Below are positions 1 to 5,788 of a stretch of DNA of 14,157 nt, piece after piece. The stretch is from Planctomycetota bacterium (GTDB lineage Bacteria; Planctomycetota; Planctomycetia; Isosphaerales; Isosphaeraceae). Under the pieces are notes generated by a model. The model was not told the DNA's origin. It was given only the letters and a program-made list of their open reading frames with translations, and ran no database searches. The stretch lies in assembly GCA_021818605.1 (NCBI GenBank), contig JAKAUH010000789.1:1-14157 (forward strand). Direction: 5' to 3'. Position numbers and translations under genes: made by a program. Within the stretch, counting starts at the first letter, position 1. Each line of letters opens with the position of its first letter.

Positions 1-7
1 CCTTCCT

Positions 8-121
8 CTATCGCACCCTCTGGATATCCCGGGGGGCGGTCATATGCCTGTCCTCTATCGCACCCTCTCTATCGCACCCTCCTCTATCGCACCCTCCTCT
101 ATCGCACCCTATGGCACCCTC
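8..121. repeat. 15-bp-period tandem repeat, CTATCGCACCCTC core
   Basis: The core CTATCGCACCCTC occurs at 8-20, 55-67, 69-81 and 84-96, and lacking its last base at 99-110. A degenerate copy follows at 111-121, and CTATCGC remnants continue to about 150. Copies at 69, 84 and 99 have an exact 15-bp period. The copy at 55 directly follows the octamer GCCTGTCC (46-53), the reverse complement of the GGACAGGC octamer that marks the repeat island at 2716-2997. This suggests one repeat family with variable tails. No unique spacers separate the units, so it is not a CRISPR array. The 15-bp unit keeps reading frames open on both strands, which explains the spurious ORFs here. Confidence 0.85.
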
Positions 122-506
122 TATCGCCCCTATCGCCCTGTATCGCTCCCTCATCGAGAGAAAGACGCGCAGCGTGGAGAAAACGGAACATCGTTGCCCG
201 ATCGCAGCAGGAGGGATACGGGGGCAGGATCGGTCTCCCGCGCCCGGGCAAACATCCTGGCATGCGGTCGGGATCTCGCCGCCGTCCCTCGCACGCCGGT
301 CCTCTCTTTCCCCTTCTCGCCGAGGATTTCCCCCGAAAACGCCCTCCGGCAAGCCCCCCAACCCAGGTGACCGGCCGTGCCGCTCACATCGAGGGGCGTC
401 CCTCCCGAAGATCCGAATCCCCCGCCCGGCTCGCCGTCGCGATCGGCCATCCCGGATCATGCAGCTAAATAGATTAAGAGATACATAAATTTGGAATGCT
501 TTCCTC
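122..506. other. Region with no recognisable gene
   Basis: Open frames cross this stretch on both strands, but none gives a recognisable protein, has a convincing ribosome binding site, or shows the codon pattern of the neighbouring genes. Composition is GC-rich up to about 460. It then changes to a short AT-rich stretch (about 463-500, with TAAATAGATTAAGAG) just upstream of the PEP-CTERM gene, which probably belongs to that gene's promoter region. Confidence 0.5.
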
Positions 507-535
507 TTGAGATTTGTCCGGCCGCATGATAGACA
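507..535 (+). promoter_or_regulatory. Weak candidate sigma70-type promoter for the PEP-CTERM gene
   Basis: TTGAGA at 507-512 is followed after 17 bases by TAGACA at 530-535. The -35 is a fair match and the -10 a poor one. It lies at the edge of an AT-rich stretch and about 60 bases before the ATG at 597. It is the best candidate seen, but could be chance. Confidence 0.25.
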
Positions 536-596
536 GAATTTGTGTCCTGGCGCGGGCCGATCCGGGCCGGTGGTCGATCTCCAAGTGAGGAAAAAC

Positions 597-2456
597 ATGA
601 ACATAACTATGAAGTGGAGGGCCGGGTGCCTGCTGGCGTGGGCCCTCTTCCTGGCGGGTGCGGTGCGGCCGGCGATGGCGCAGGTCTACACGGCGAGCGA
701 CACGACCTCGCTGGCCGCGGCGATCAACGCGGCCAATGGCGCGACGGACCCAGTGGTGATCGACATCACGAGCTCGATCACGCTTTCTCAGGCGTTGCCC
801 CTGTTGACGGCGAAGCAAGGGGTGACGATCGAGGGGAACGGGCACACGATCAGCGGGAACGACGCGTACCGGATCCTGTTCATTGACGCGGGCAGAAGCA
901 CGGTCTCGATCACCAATCTGGCCCTGGATCATGCCGTCGCGCACGGGGGAAATGGCGGCGACGGCGGGTATGGCGGCGGCGGTGGTGGCGGCCTGGGCGG
1001 TGCCCTGTTCGTGAACTCGGGTGCGGTGACGCTCTCGGGGGTGACGTTCGCGGACAACGGGGCGGTCGGTGGGAGCGGCGGCAACGGCGGAAGCTTCGCC
1101 ATCGGGTCCGGCGGAGGTGGCGGCCTTGGGGGGGCTGGCGGCGCGGGCGGCGGCAACAACGGCGGCGGCGGGGGAGGTGGAGGCGCCCTCCTCGGCGGCC
1201 TCGGCGGCCTTCCTGGTAGCGGCGGTGGTGGCGGCGGAGGAGCGCCCAACGGTGGCAACGCCGGTGGCGTCACGGGTGGAAATGGCGGTTTCGGTGGCGG
1301 CGGCGGCGGCAGTGGCGGCGGCGGTGGTACCGGCGGTAATGGCGGTGTCGGCGGCGGCGGTGGCGGTGGCGGCAGCCCCGGCGGTGGCGGCGGTAATGGC
1401 GGCTTCGGCGGAGGTGGCGGCGGCGGACACGGCAGCGGCGGTTTCGGCGGCGGTGGCGGCGGTGGCGGCGGTAATGGCGGCTTCGGCGGCGGTAGCGGCG
1501 GCTTCGGCGAAGGCGGCGTCGGCGCCGGCGGCGGAGGTGGCGGATCGGCCCTGGGAGGCAATGTCTTCGTCCGCGGCGACAACGGCGCCTCGCTCTCCTT
1601 CGTCGATTCCTCGGCCAGTGCCGGAACCCTCACCGGCGGGCTGGGCGGCCAGGGGGCGCATAACGGCTCCGGCGGTGCGACGGCCGGGACGGGCCTCTTC
1701 AGTACGGGCGGGACGCTCACCTTCACGGTCGACTCGGGCCAGTCGCAGACCATCAGCGGCTCGATCGCCGAGACGGGCGTCCTTTCGAGCCTGCCGGGCT
1801 CGGGGATGGTCTCGCTGCTGAAGGATGGGCTCGGGACGCTGGCGCTCACCGGCGACAGCTCGGCCGCGAACTTTGGCTATTCAGGCGGGACGAGCATCCT
1901 GGCGGGCACCCTGCTGGCCGACAACGCGACCGGCTCGGCCACCGGCACCGGCGAGGTCACGGTCGTCTCGGGCGCGACCCTCGGCGGGACGGGCACGATC
2001 GCCGGAGCGGTGACGTCCGTCGGCGGCGAGCTGGCCGCCGGCGATCCGACCCTCAATGGCGGCGTCGGAACCCTGACCCTCTCCAGCAGCCTGAACCTGG
2101 ACGCCGCCTCGTCGTTGCTGTTCGACCTGGGGACGACGAGCCTTTCCGACAGGATCGACGTCGGAGGCGCCGCGACACTGGCCGGGGTCGTGAACCTCAA
2201 CGCCCTCGCCGGTTTCGGCGTGGGGACCTACGACCTGATCAACTACGGGACGCTCGTCAGCGACAGCCTGACGCTGGGGACCACCCCCGGCGGCTATCAG
2301 TACCAGCTCGTGGACAACGCGACGCAGAAGCAGGTGGACCTGATCGTGACGGCGGCGGCGGTGCCCGAACCGGCCTCGCTGATCCTGCTGGCAACGGGGA
2401 TCGGCCTTGCGGGCCTGGCCTCGCGTCGGCGTCGGTCGGGTCGCGCCCTGGCCTGA
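597..2456 (+). CDS. Exported glycine-rich PEP-CTERM protein with autotransporter-type passenger repeats
   Basis: This encodes a 619-residue exported surface or matrix protein. The ATG at 597 is chosen because GTGAGG (585-590) lies six bases upstream and the start gives a clean signal peptide: basic MNITMKWR, a hydrophobic stretch, then a likely cut after AMA near residue 28. Residues about 29-115 resemble a right-handed beta-helix start. About 116-321 is a very low-complexity Gly-Gly region with interspersed N, F and S. Residues about 365-470 carry GTLTFT, DGLGTLALTG and GGTSILAGTLLA patterns, like passenger-associated repeats of autotransporters. The C-terminus (589-619) is a PEP-CTERM sorting tail: VPEPAS, a hydrophobic helix, then SRRRR. 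Such tails are cut and anchored by exosortase in established systems; no exosortase gene lies in this window. The ligand or function is unknown. The Gly tract is built of near-repeated GGCGG codons and is likely to vary in length. Confidence 0.9.
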   Translation: MNITMKWRAGCLLAWALFLAGAVRPAMAQVYTASDTTSLAAAINAANGATDPVVIDITSSITLSQALPLLTAKQGVTIEGNGHTISGNDAYRILFIDAGRSTVSITNLALDHAVAHGGNGGDGGYGGGGGGGLGGALFVNSGAVTLSGVTFADNGAVGGSGGNGGSFAIGSGGGGGLGGAGGAGGGNNGGGGGGGGALLGGLGGLPGSGGGGGGGAPNGGNAGGVTGGNGGFGGGGGGSGGGGGTGGNGGVGGGGGGGGSPGGGGGNGGFGGGGGGGHGSGGFGGGGGGGGGNGGFGGGSGGFGEGGVGAGGGGGGSALGGNVFVRGDNGASLSFVDSSASAGTLTGGLGGQGAHNGSGGATAGTGLFSTGGTLTFTVDSGQSQTISGSIAETGVLSSLPGSGMVSLLKDGLGTLALTGDSSAANFGYSGGTSILAGTLLADNATGSATGTGEVTVVSGATLGGTGTIAGAVTSVGGELAAGDPTLNGGVGTLTLSSSLNLDAASSLLFDLGTTSLSDRIDVGGAATLAGVVNLNALAGFGVGTYDLINYGTLVSDSLTLGTTPGGYQYQLVDNATQKQVDLIVTAAAVPEPASLILLATGIGLAGLASRRRRSGRALA

Positions 2457-2467
2457 GGTATCGTCCG

Positions 2468-2496
2468 CTCGGAGCCCTGATCGCAGGGCGCCCGAG
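2468..2496 (+). terminator. Bulged hairpin after the PEP-CTERM gene
   Basis: GCCCTG (2474-2479) pairs with CAGGGC (2484-2489) around the loop ATCG. The stem is extended by CTCGG (2468-2472) with CCGAG (2492-2496). It starts 11 bases after the stop codon. There is no T-run, so it may be an unusual intrinsic terminator or an mRNA-stabilising 3' hairpin. Confidence 0.5.
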
Positions 2497-2528
2497 GGTC
2501 TGAGAGCGAAGCGGAGGACGGCAAAAAG

Positions 2529-2679
2529 GGCCTGGTTCAAGCCCGGGTAACACTTTCCGGCGTAAAGCTTGGGGCCGTTCTGGCGATAAAGCCTTGCCTA
2601 ATTATCACTTGCGACTACTAAGACGCCGCCAGCGACCGAGAAAAGTGTTACCCTGGCTCCGAGCGAATTGAACCAGGCC
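2529..2679. mobile_element. Small MITE-like element with nested inverted repeats
   Basis: Three pairs of inverted segments nest around one centre. GGCCTGGTTCAA (2529-2540) matches TTGAACCAGGCC (2668-2679). GGGTAACACTTT (2545-2556) matches AAAGTGTTACCC (2642-2653). CTGGCG (2580-2585) matches CGCCAG (2627-2632). The ends are perfect over 12 bases, with unequal gaps between the outer and second pair (4 versus 14 bases). The core is AT-richer than its surroundings and encodes nothing. This architecture fits a non-autonomous transposable element or the joined ends of a lost insertion sequence. No clear target-site duplication flanks it, and the right end merges into the GGCCGCTAAAAG repeats. The family was not recognised. 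A large structured RNA hairpin is the alternative. Confidence 0.55.
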
Positions 2680-2736
2680 GCTAAAAGGAAGGCCGCTAAA
2701 AGAAGGCCGCTAAAAGGACAGGCAGACGGCTAAAAG
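2676..2736. repeat. Short tandem repeat GGCCGCTAAAAG, about 15-bp period
   Basis: GGCCGCTAAAAG occurs at 2676-2687, 2691-2702 and 2705-2716, with a degenerate copy GACGGCTAAAAG at 2725-2736. Spacing is 15, 14 and 20 bases. The third copy runs straight into GGACAGGC (2716-2723), the octamer shared by the rest of the island. Confidence 0.8.
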
Positions 2737-3231
2737 CGGTGAAAAGGACATCAAGCGGCGAAAAGGACAGGCATATTTCCGCTGCCCCGCCGCTTCGACA
2801 TCAAGCGGCGAAAAGGACAGGCATATTTCCGCTGCCCCGCCGCTTCGACATCCATGCAGTCCCAATGGAAAAACGCCGGAAAGAAAAACGCCGGAAAGGA
2901 CAGGCGTTTTGCCGCCAAGCATGCGATCTAGCGACCACGGCAGCACAACGCAACGGGAAAGCGCCTGTCCTTTTGGGTTCCAGGAAAGCGCCTGTCCTTT
3001 TGGGTTTGGCATCACGATCGTGCCGGCGGACCGACCCGCGGCCTGCGCGCTGAAGTCGACCGTCAGGGTCGGATTCTTTCCCTGCTCGACCTTCTGCACG
3101 AATTGCGACAGCCCGGCCTCGTTCCCGGCCGGGCCGCCTGTCACGGCCGCCGGGACAGAGGCCGCACTCGGAACGACGCGTCCCTCCAGGCCCCGGCATA
3201 CCGGCCGGAGGGTGCGAAGGCGCCTTGCCAT
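2710..3231 (-). CDS. Probably truncated planctomycete secreted protein running into repeat DNA
   Basis: The open frame gives 173 residues. The ATG at 3231 has a good ribosome site (AGGAGAG, six bases before it). The N-terminus, MARRLRTLRP then LEGRVVPS, matches the basic-plus-LExRxxPS pattern seen at the start of many planctomycete surface proteins (family knowledge from memory). Residues 1-77 look like normal protein. From residue 78 (base about 3000 downward) the frame is made of the tandem repeats: PKGQALSWN twice, then Arg/Cys/Ser-rich sequence from the 15-bp and 50-bp units. The sensible reading is that repeat DNA replaced or displaced the 3' end and that the frame stays open by chance. 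It could therefore be a pseudogene. A short exported peptide with a repeat tail is the alternative. Confidence 0.45.
   Translation of the reverse strand: MARRLRTLRPVCRGLEGRVVPSAASVPAAVTGGPAGNEAGLSQFVQKVEQGKNPTLTVDFSAQAAGRSAGTIVMPNPKGQALSWNPKGQALSRCVVLPWSLDRMLGGKTPVLSGVFLSGVFPLGLHGCRSGGAAEICLSFSPLDVEAAGQRKYACPFRRLMSFSPLLAVCLSF
2751..2850. repeat. Perfect 50-bp tandem duplication with internal hairpin
   Basis: Bases 2751-2800 and 2801-2850 are identical, and the GACA before the first unit also matches the end of each unit. Each unit contains GGACAGGC (2765-2772 and 2815-2822) and an inverted pair AAGCGGCG/CGCCGCTT (2753-2760 with 2788-2795 in the first copy), so each can fold into a stem-loop. 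Complete identity points to a recent duplication or strong copy correction. There are no unique spacers. Confidence 0.95.
2868..2905. repeat. 15-bp tandem repeat GAAAAACGCCGGAAA ending in GGACAGGC
   Basis: GAAAAACGCCGGAAA is present twice in perfect tandem (2868-2882, 2883-2897) and is followed at once by GGACAGGC (2898-2905). The 15-bp period equals that of the repeat at 69-110. Confidence 0.85.
2956..3006. repeat. 27-bp-period direct repeat containing GCCTGTCC
   Basis: The segment beginning GGAAAGCGCCTGTCC and ending TTTTGGGTT is present at 2956-2979 and 2983-3006, an exact 27-bp period. The octamer is inverted here (GCCTGTCC at 2963-2970 and 2990-2997) relative to 2716-2905. On the minus strand the period is nine codons and inserts a repeated PKGQALSWN into the ORF at 2710-3231. 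Confidence 0.9.
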
Positions 3232-3435
3232 CACTGGCTCTCCTGTGTCATCCATGACCGGATGGGCCGGCGGCCCACCGGGTGTTTTGCCTCTCGTGGC
3301 GATCGCGGTTTGGGGCGGTCGCTGGATGAGTAGTGCCCGCCGAGAGCCCTCCCACTACGCGTTTTGGCCCGGCCGCGTCGTGGATCTCGTTCGCACGGAG
3401 CCTCCTACGAACGCGCGGCTGCATCGGGTTCGATA

Positions 3436-3493
3436 GGAAACCCGGACGGCGGACGTGGCGGCCTCTGCGAGACGTGAGGACTCACGGGTTTCC
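3436..3493 (-). terminator. Nested hairpin at the 3' end of the merR-type gene
   Basis: CGTGAG (3473-3478) and CTCACG (3481-3486) form a tight inverted repeat that overlaps the stop codon. GGAAACCCG (3436-3444) pairs with CGGGTTTCC (3485-3493), giving a larger alternative stem. Only one of the two can fully form, because they share bases 3485-3486. There is no T-run. CGTGAG/CTCACG is also the half-site sequence of the operator at 4290-4306, so this may instead be a second regulator-binding site. Confidence 0.35.
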
Positions 3494-4231
3494 CGGTGCA
3501 ATCGCCATCGCCCGGCCGATGTAGTCCCTGACGCCCCGCGGGTCATACCGGGCGTCGTGCGCGGCGGCGAGGGAATCCCCCTGCTCCTTCCAGAGCCGGC
3601 CCAGTGAGGCCGTGATGCCCGGATCGCCGCCGGTGAACGCCTCGACGAGGGTCCTCCAGCGCCTTGCCAGATCCTGCACCCGCGGGTCGGCCGGGTCGGT
3701 GCCCTGGTCCATCTCGTGCTTCACCTCGGCGATCAGCGCGGCCCAGTCTTCCGACGACTGCCGGATTGCCTCCGGGCCGAGCGCATCGCCGCGCTTCTTG
3801 ATCTGATCCAACTGCTCGGGCGTGTAGTAGCTCTCGATCATGGTCATCTCCTGAATCGTGCGGATGAAGGTATCGGCGGAGACTTCCTCCGCCGCTTCGA
3901 GGCTCGCGGCGATGCCCTGGAGCCGGTCGCGCAGCCGCTGTTCGGCCGCGATCCGCTCACGCAGGCGGGCGACGTGCAGGCGAAGCACCTCGATCGGCGC
4001 GAAGCCGGGCCGGTCGAGGCAGTCGCGGACCTCCTCGAGCGACAGCCCGATCTGGCGGAGCGACAGGATCCGCTGGAGCCTCGCCACGTCGACGGCCGTG
4101 TAGAGGCGGTGCCCCGACTCGGTGTGCAGCGACGGCCGCAACAGGCCGATCTCGTCGTAATGGTGCAGCGCGCGGACGGTCAGTCCCGTGCGCCTCGCCA
4201 GCTCGCCCACCTTCCACGTCTCGCGCCGCAT
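3482..4231 (-). CDS. MerR-family transcriptional activator with TipAS-type ligand domain
   Basis: This is a 249-residue regulator of the TipA type: a MerR DNA-binding domain joined to a globular domain that in TipA binds antibiotics. Residues 6-45 form the winged helix (KVGELARRTGLTVRALHHYD, then GLLRPS and GHRLYT). About 85-115 is the dimerising coiled coil. About 136-245 matches TipAS, with YYTPEQL, a DP.D.RVQ.LA.RW pattern and FTGGDPGI. TipA uses a cysteine to bind thiopeptides covalently; no cysteine occurs in this domain here, so ligand binding would be non-covalent. The ATG at 4231 has GGAGAA six bases upstream. The in-frame ATG at 4282 overlaps the -10 box and cannot be translated from that promoter. 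The cognate drug and targets are unknown. The gene probably controls itself and perhaps the divergent gene at 4488. Confidence 0.88.
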   Translation of the reverse strand: MRRETWKVGELARRTGLTVRALHHYDEIGLLRPSLHTESGHRLYTAVDVARLQRILSLRQIGLSLEEVRDCLDRPGFAPIEVLRLHVARLRERIAAEQRLRDRLQGIAASLEAAEEVSADTFIRTIQEMTMIESYYTPEQLDQIKKRGDALGPEAIRQSSEDWAALIAEVKHEMDQGTDPADPRVQDLARRWRTLVEAFTGGDPGITASLGRLWKEQGDSLAAAHDARYDPRGVRDYIGRAMAIAPGNP

Positions 4232-4280
4232 GGTGTTCTCCGGATATCGACGAGGCCCGGGATCCGCGGCCTCATCGGTC

Positions 4281-4311
4281 ATGCTACGACCTCACGCGAC
4301 GTGAGGATCAA
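4281..4311 (-). promoter_or_regulatory. MerR-type promoter with 19-bp spacer and operator palindrome
   Basis: On the minus strand the -35 TTGATC (4306-4311) and -10 TAGCAT (4281-4286) are separated by 19 bases. Inside the spacer sits the perfect palindrome CCTCACG-CGA-CGTGAGG (4290-4306 on the plus strand). An over-long spacer holding a dyad is the hallmark of promoters that MerR proteins activate by DNA twisting. The half-sites resemble the SoxR-type CCTCAAG. It sits about 50 bases before the start of the regulator gene and indicates autoregulation. Confidence 0.8.
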
Positions 4312-4487
4312 GGGCCGAATGCCAGGTGCGTCGGGATTTTTCAAAAAGCGAGTGATCCGTGCACGAGGACACGATGCGGCACGCAAATCGCTCTCTGGGA
4401 AGGCAAGCCGTAGGTGAAAGGATGCCCTGGCCGCCAGCGCCGGCGGACGGTATCACGTCACAATGCCCCGAACGGAGATGCACACCC

Positions 4488-5021
4488 ATGTCGTACGGAT
4501 TCGTTCGTCGCCCTGGCGGACCCACCGGGGTCCTGGTCGCGGTATTTGCCCTCGCCTCGATCTGCGAGGCCGGGCCTGCGGAGGATGGGGACCCCGTCGG
4601 AACCTGGAAGTTGAGCAGCGTCTGCCCCGACGGGAAATCCCGCGACTGCGTGATCACCGTATTGCGCCAGGATCAGTCGCTGAAAGCCACCTACAAGGCC
4701 GATGGTCGGACGCGGGCGGCCCGAGCGGTTAGCTTCGACCGGGGAATCCTGAGCATCACGGTCGATGGTGACTTCGCCGGCTCAAAATATGAGCTGACCT
4801 ACCGCGGAAAGCCCGCCGGGAACACGCTGTGCGGAGACGTCGGCTGGTCCTATCTCTGGGCGTCGGGCTCCTTCAAGTTCAAGGGAGAGCGCATCGTCGT
4901 CGCGGATGAGGTCGCGACAGGATTCGAGGCCCGAACAGAAGGGTCGCGTCCTCGAACGCTCGGATCGATCCATCCTCGCCATGCCGGGCTCCTCGCCTAC
5001 GAACCGGCGGCCGGGCGGTAG
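4488..5021 (+). CDS. Small exported protein of unknown function, possibly lipocalin-like
   Basis: It encodes 177 residues. The ATG at 4488 has GGAG (4474-4477) ten bases upstream and begins a signal peptide: basic MSYGFVRRPGG, a hydrophobic VLVAVFALAS, and a likely cut near CEA (residue 28). The mature part starts DPVGTWKLSS and alternates strands (DCVITVLR, SLKATYK, RAVSFD, GILSITVDG, KYELTYRGK, GSFKFKGERIV). This suggests a small beta-barrel of the kind where GTWKL opens the first strand. Four cysteines (46, 54, 115, and 26 in the signal peptide) leave three in the mature protein. The last ~35 residues look less conserved in style, and the gene overlaps trmB tail to tail by 25 bases. An upstream in-frame start at 4359 would bury the signal peptide. 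No function recognised. Confidence 0.7.
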   Translation: MSYGFVRRPGGPTGVLVAVFALASICEAGPAEDGDPVGTWKLSSVCPDGKSRDCVITVLRQDQSLKATYKADGRTRAARAVSFDRGILSITVDGDFAGSKYELTYRGKPAGNTLCGDVGWSYLWASGSFKFKGERIVVADEVATGFEARTEGSRPRTLGSIHPRHAGLLAYEPAAGR

Positions 5022-5692
5022 TCGTACTCTGCCCGGTAGACGGGCCGGCCTTCCAGACGGTACTTGCGCTCGAAGTTCGTCAGGTAGTCGAGCGGGTGCT
5101 CCGGCTGCTTCACCTCCGGCGTGGGGCGCTCGTGGAACGCCGGGCTGGCGGCGATCAGCTCGCGGATCAGGCCGAAATACTCCTCGACGTCGCTGGCGAC
5201 CAGGAGCTCGCCGCCGGGCTGGAGCGTGCGGGCGATCTGTGCCAGCAGCTCGGCGGTGAACACCCGGCGCTTCCTGTGCCGCTTCTTCCACCACGGGTCG
5301 GGGAAGTACACGTGCACGGCGCGGAGGCTCTGAGCGGGGATGCGGCGGCCCAGCACCTCGCGGATGTCGGCCGCCCAGACCTTCGCGTTGGCGATCCCCT
5401 GCCGGGCCAGGCGCTCGGCCGCCAGCCGGGCGTACTTCTTGGCGATCTCGACGCCCAGGTAATTGCGGCCAGGGTTCGCCCGCGCGGCGTTTGCCAGGAA
5501 TAACCCCTTGCCCGAGCCGACCTCCAGCTCGACCGGATGGTCGTTGCCGAAGAACTCGGCGAAGTCGACCGGCGGCAGGGCAGCGTCGACCGCACCAGCC
5601 GGGGATGCCAGTCGGGCAAGAATCGGGCCCGGCACCGGGGCCGACTCGATCAGGTGAGCAGAGACATCGATCGAAGGTCGCGAGCGGGACAT
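4997..5692 (-). CDS. trmB: tRNA (guanine-N7-)-methyltransferase
   Basis: TrmB transfers a methyl group from S-adenosylmethionine to N7 of G46 in the variable loop of tRNAs, in the cytoplasm. The 231-residue product has the Rossmann-fold SAM motif ELEVGSGKG (55-63) and the acidic GVEIAKK (80-86). It also has the family signature VYFPDPWWKKRHRKRR (128-143) and the late TNFERKY (205-211), which with the PDPW segment forms the active and tRNA-binding site. Length is normal for bacterial TrmB. No strong ribosome site precedes the ATG at 5692, and no other start is better. The gene lies 96 bases behind the dehydratase gene on the same strand, with a hairpin between them, so it may be read through or have its own weak promoter. 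Confidence 0.96.
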   Translation of the reverse strand: MSRSRPSIDVSAHLIESAPVPGPILARLASPAGAVDAALPPVDFAEFFGNDHPVELEVGSGKGLFLANAARANPGRNYLGVEIAKKYARLAAERLARQGIANAKVWAADIREVLGRRIPAQSLRAVHVYFPDPWWKKRHRKRRVFTAELLAQIARTLQPGGELLVASDVEEYFGLIRELIAASPAFHERPTPEVKQPEHPLDYLTNFERKYRLEGRPVYRAEYDYRPAAGS

Positions 5693-5725
5693 GAGGCAAG
5701 GTCGCGGGCGAGGACAATGGGAGCG

Positions 5726-5748
5726 AAAACGGCCCAGCGAGCAGGGCC
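5726..5748 (-). terminator. Intrinsic terminator-like hairpin between dehydratase and trmB genes
   Basis: Read on the minus strand, GGCCC (5744-5748) pairs with GGGCC (5731-5735); a further GC/GC pair lies inside, and the run GTTTT follows (5726-5730). It is about 40 bases after the dehydratase stop. It could end that transcript or attenuate trmB, whose start is only 37 bases further on. Confidence 0.5.
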
Positions 5749-5788
5749 TGGTTGGTCACAGGTGGGCTTCGGTTCGGACCTGCCCCGA

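Noticed and set aside
8..604. Minus-strand 198-residue and plus-strand 108/125-residue frames at the left end
   Set aside because: They consist of translated 15-bp repeats and Arg/Pro-rich noise, with no ribosome site or recognisable domain.
474..1849. Long minus-strand Ala-rich and Pro-rich frames opposite the Gly-rich gene
   Set aside because: They are complements of the GGC-repeat region; low-complexity Gly codons keep other frames open. The plus-strand frame has the ribosome site, signal peptide and sorting tail.
2751..2850. CRISPR array
   Set aside because: The repeats are adjacent and identical with no unique spacers, and no cas gene is present.
3421..3495. tRNA-like segment with GGGTTCGA
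   Set aside because: The T-arm does not close, there is no anticodon arm or acceptor stem, and the inverted repeats fit another fold.
4232..4282. N-terminal extension of the MerR-type protein to the ATG at 4282
   Set aside because: That ATG overlaps the -10 box; the ATG at 4231 has its own ribosome site and starts the conserved domain.
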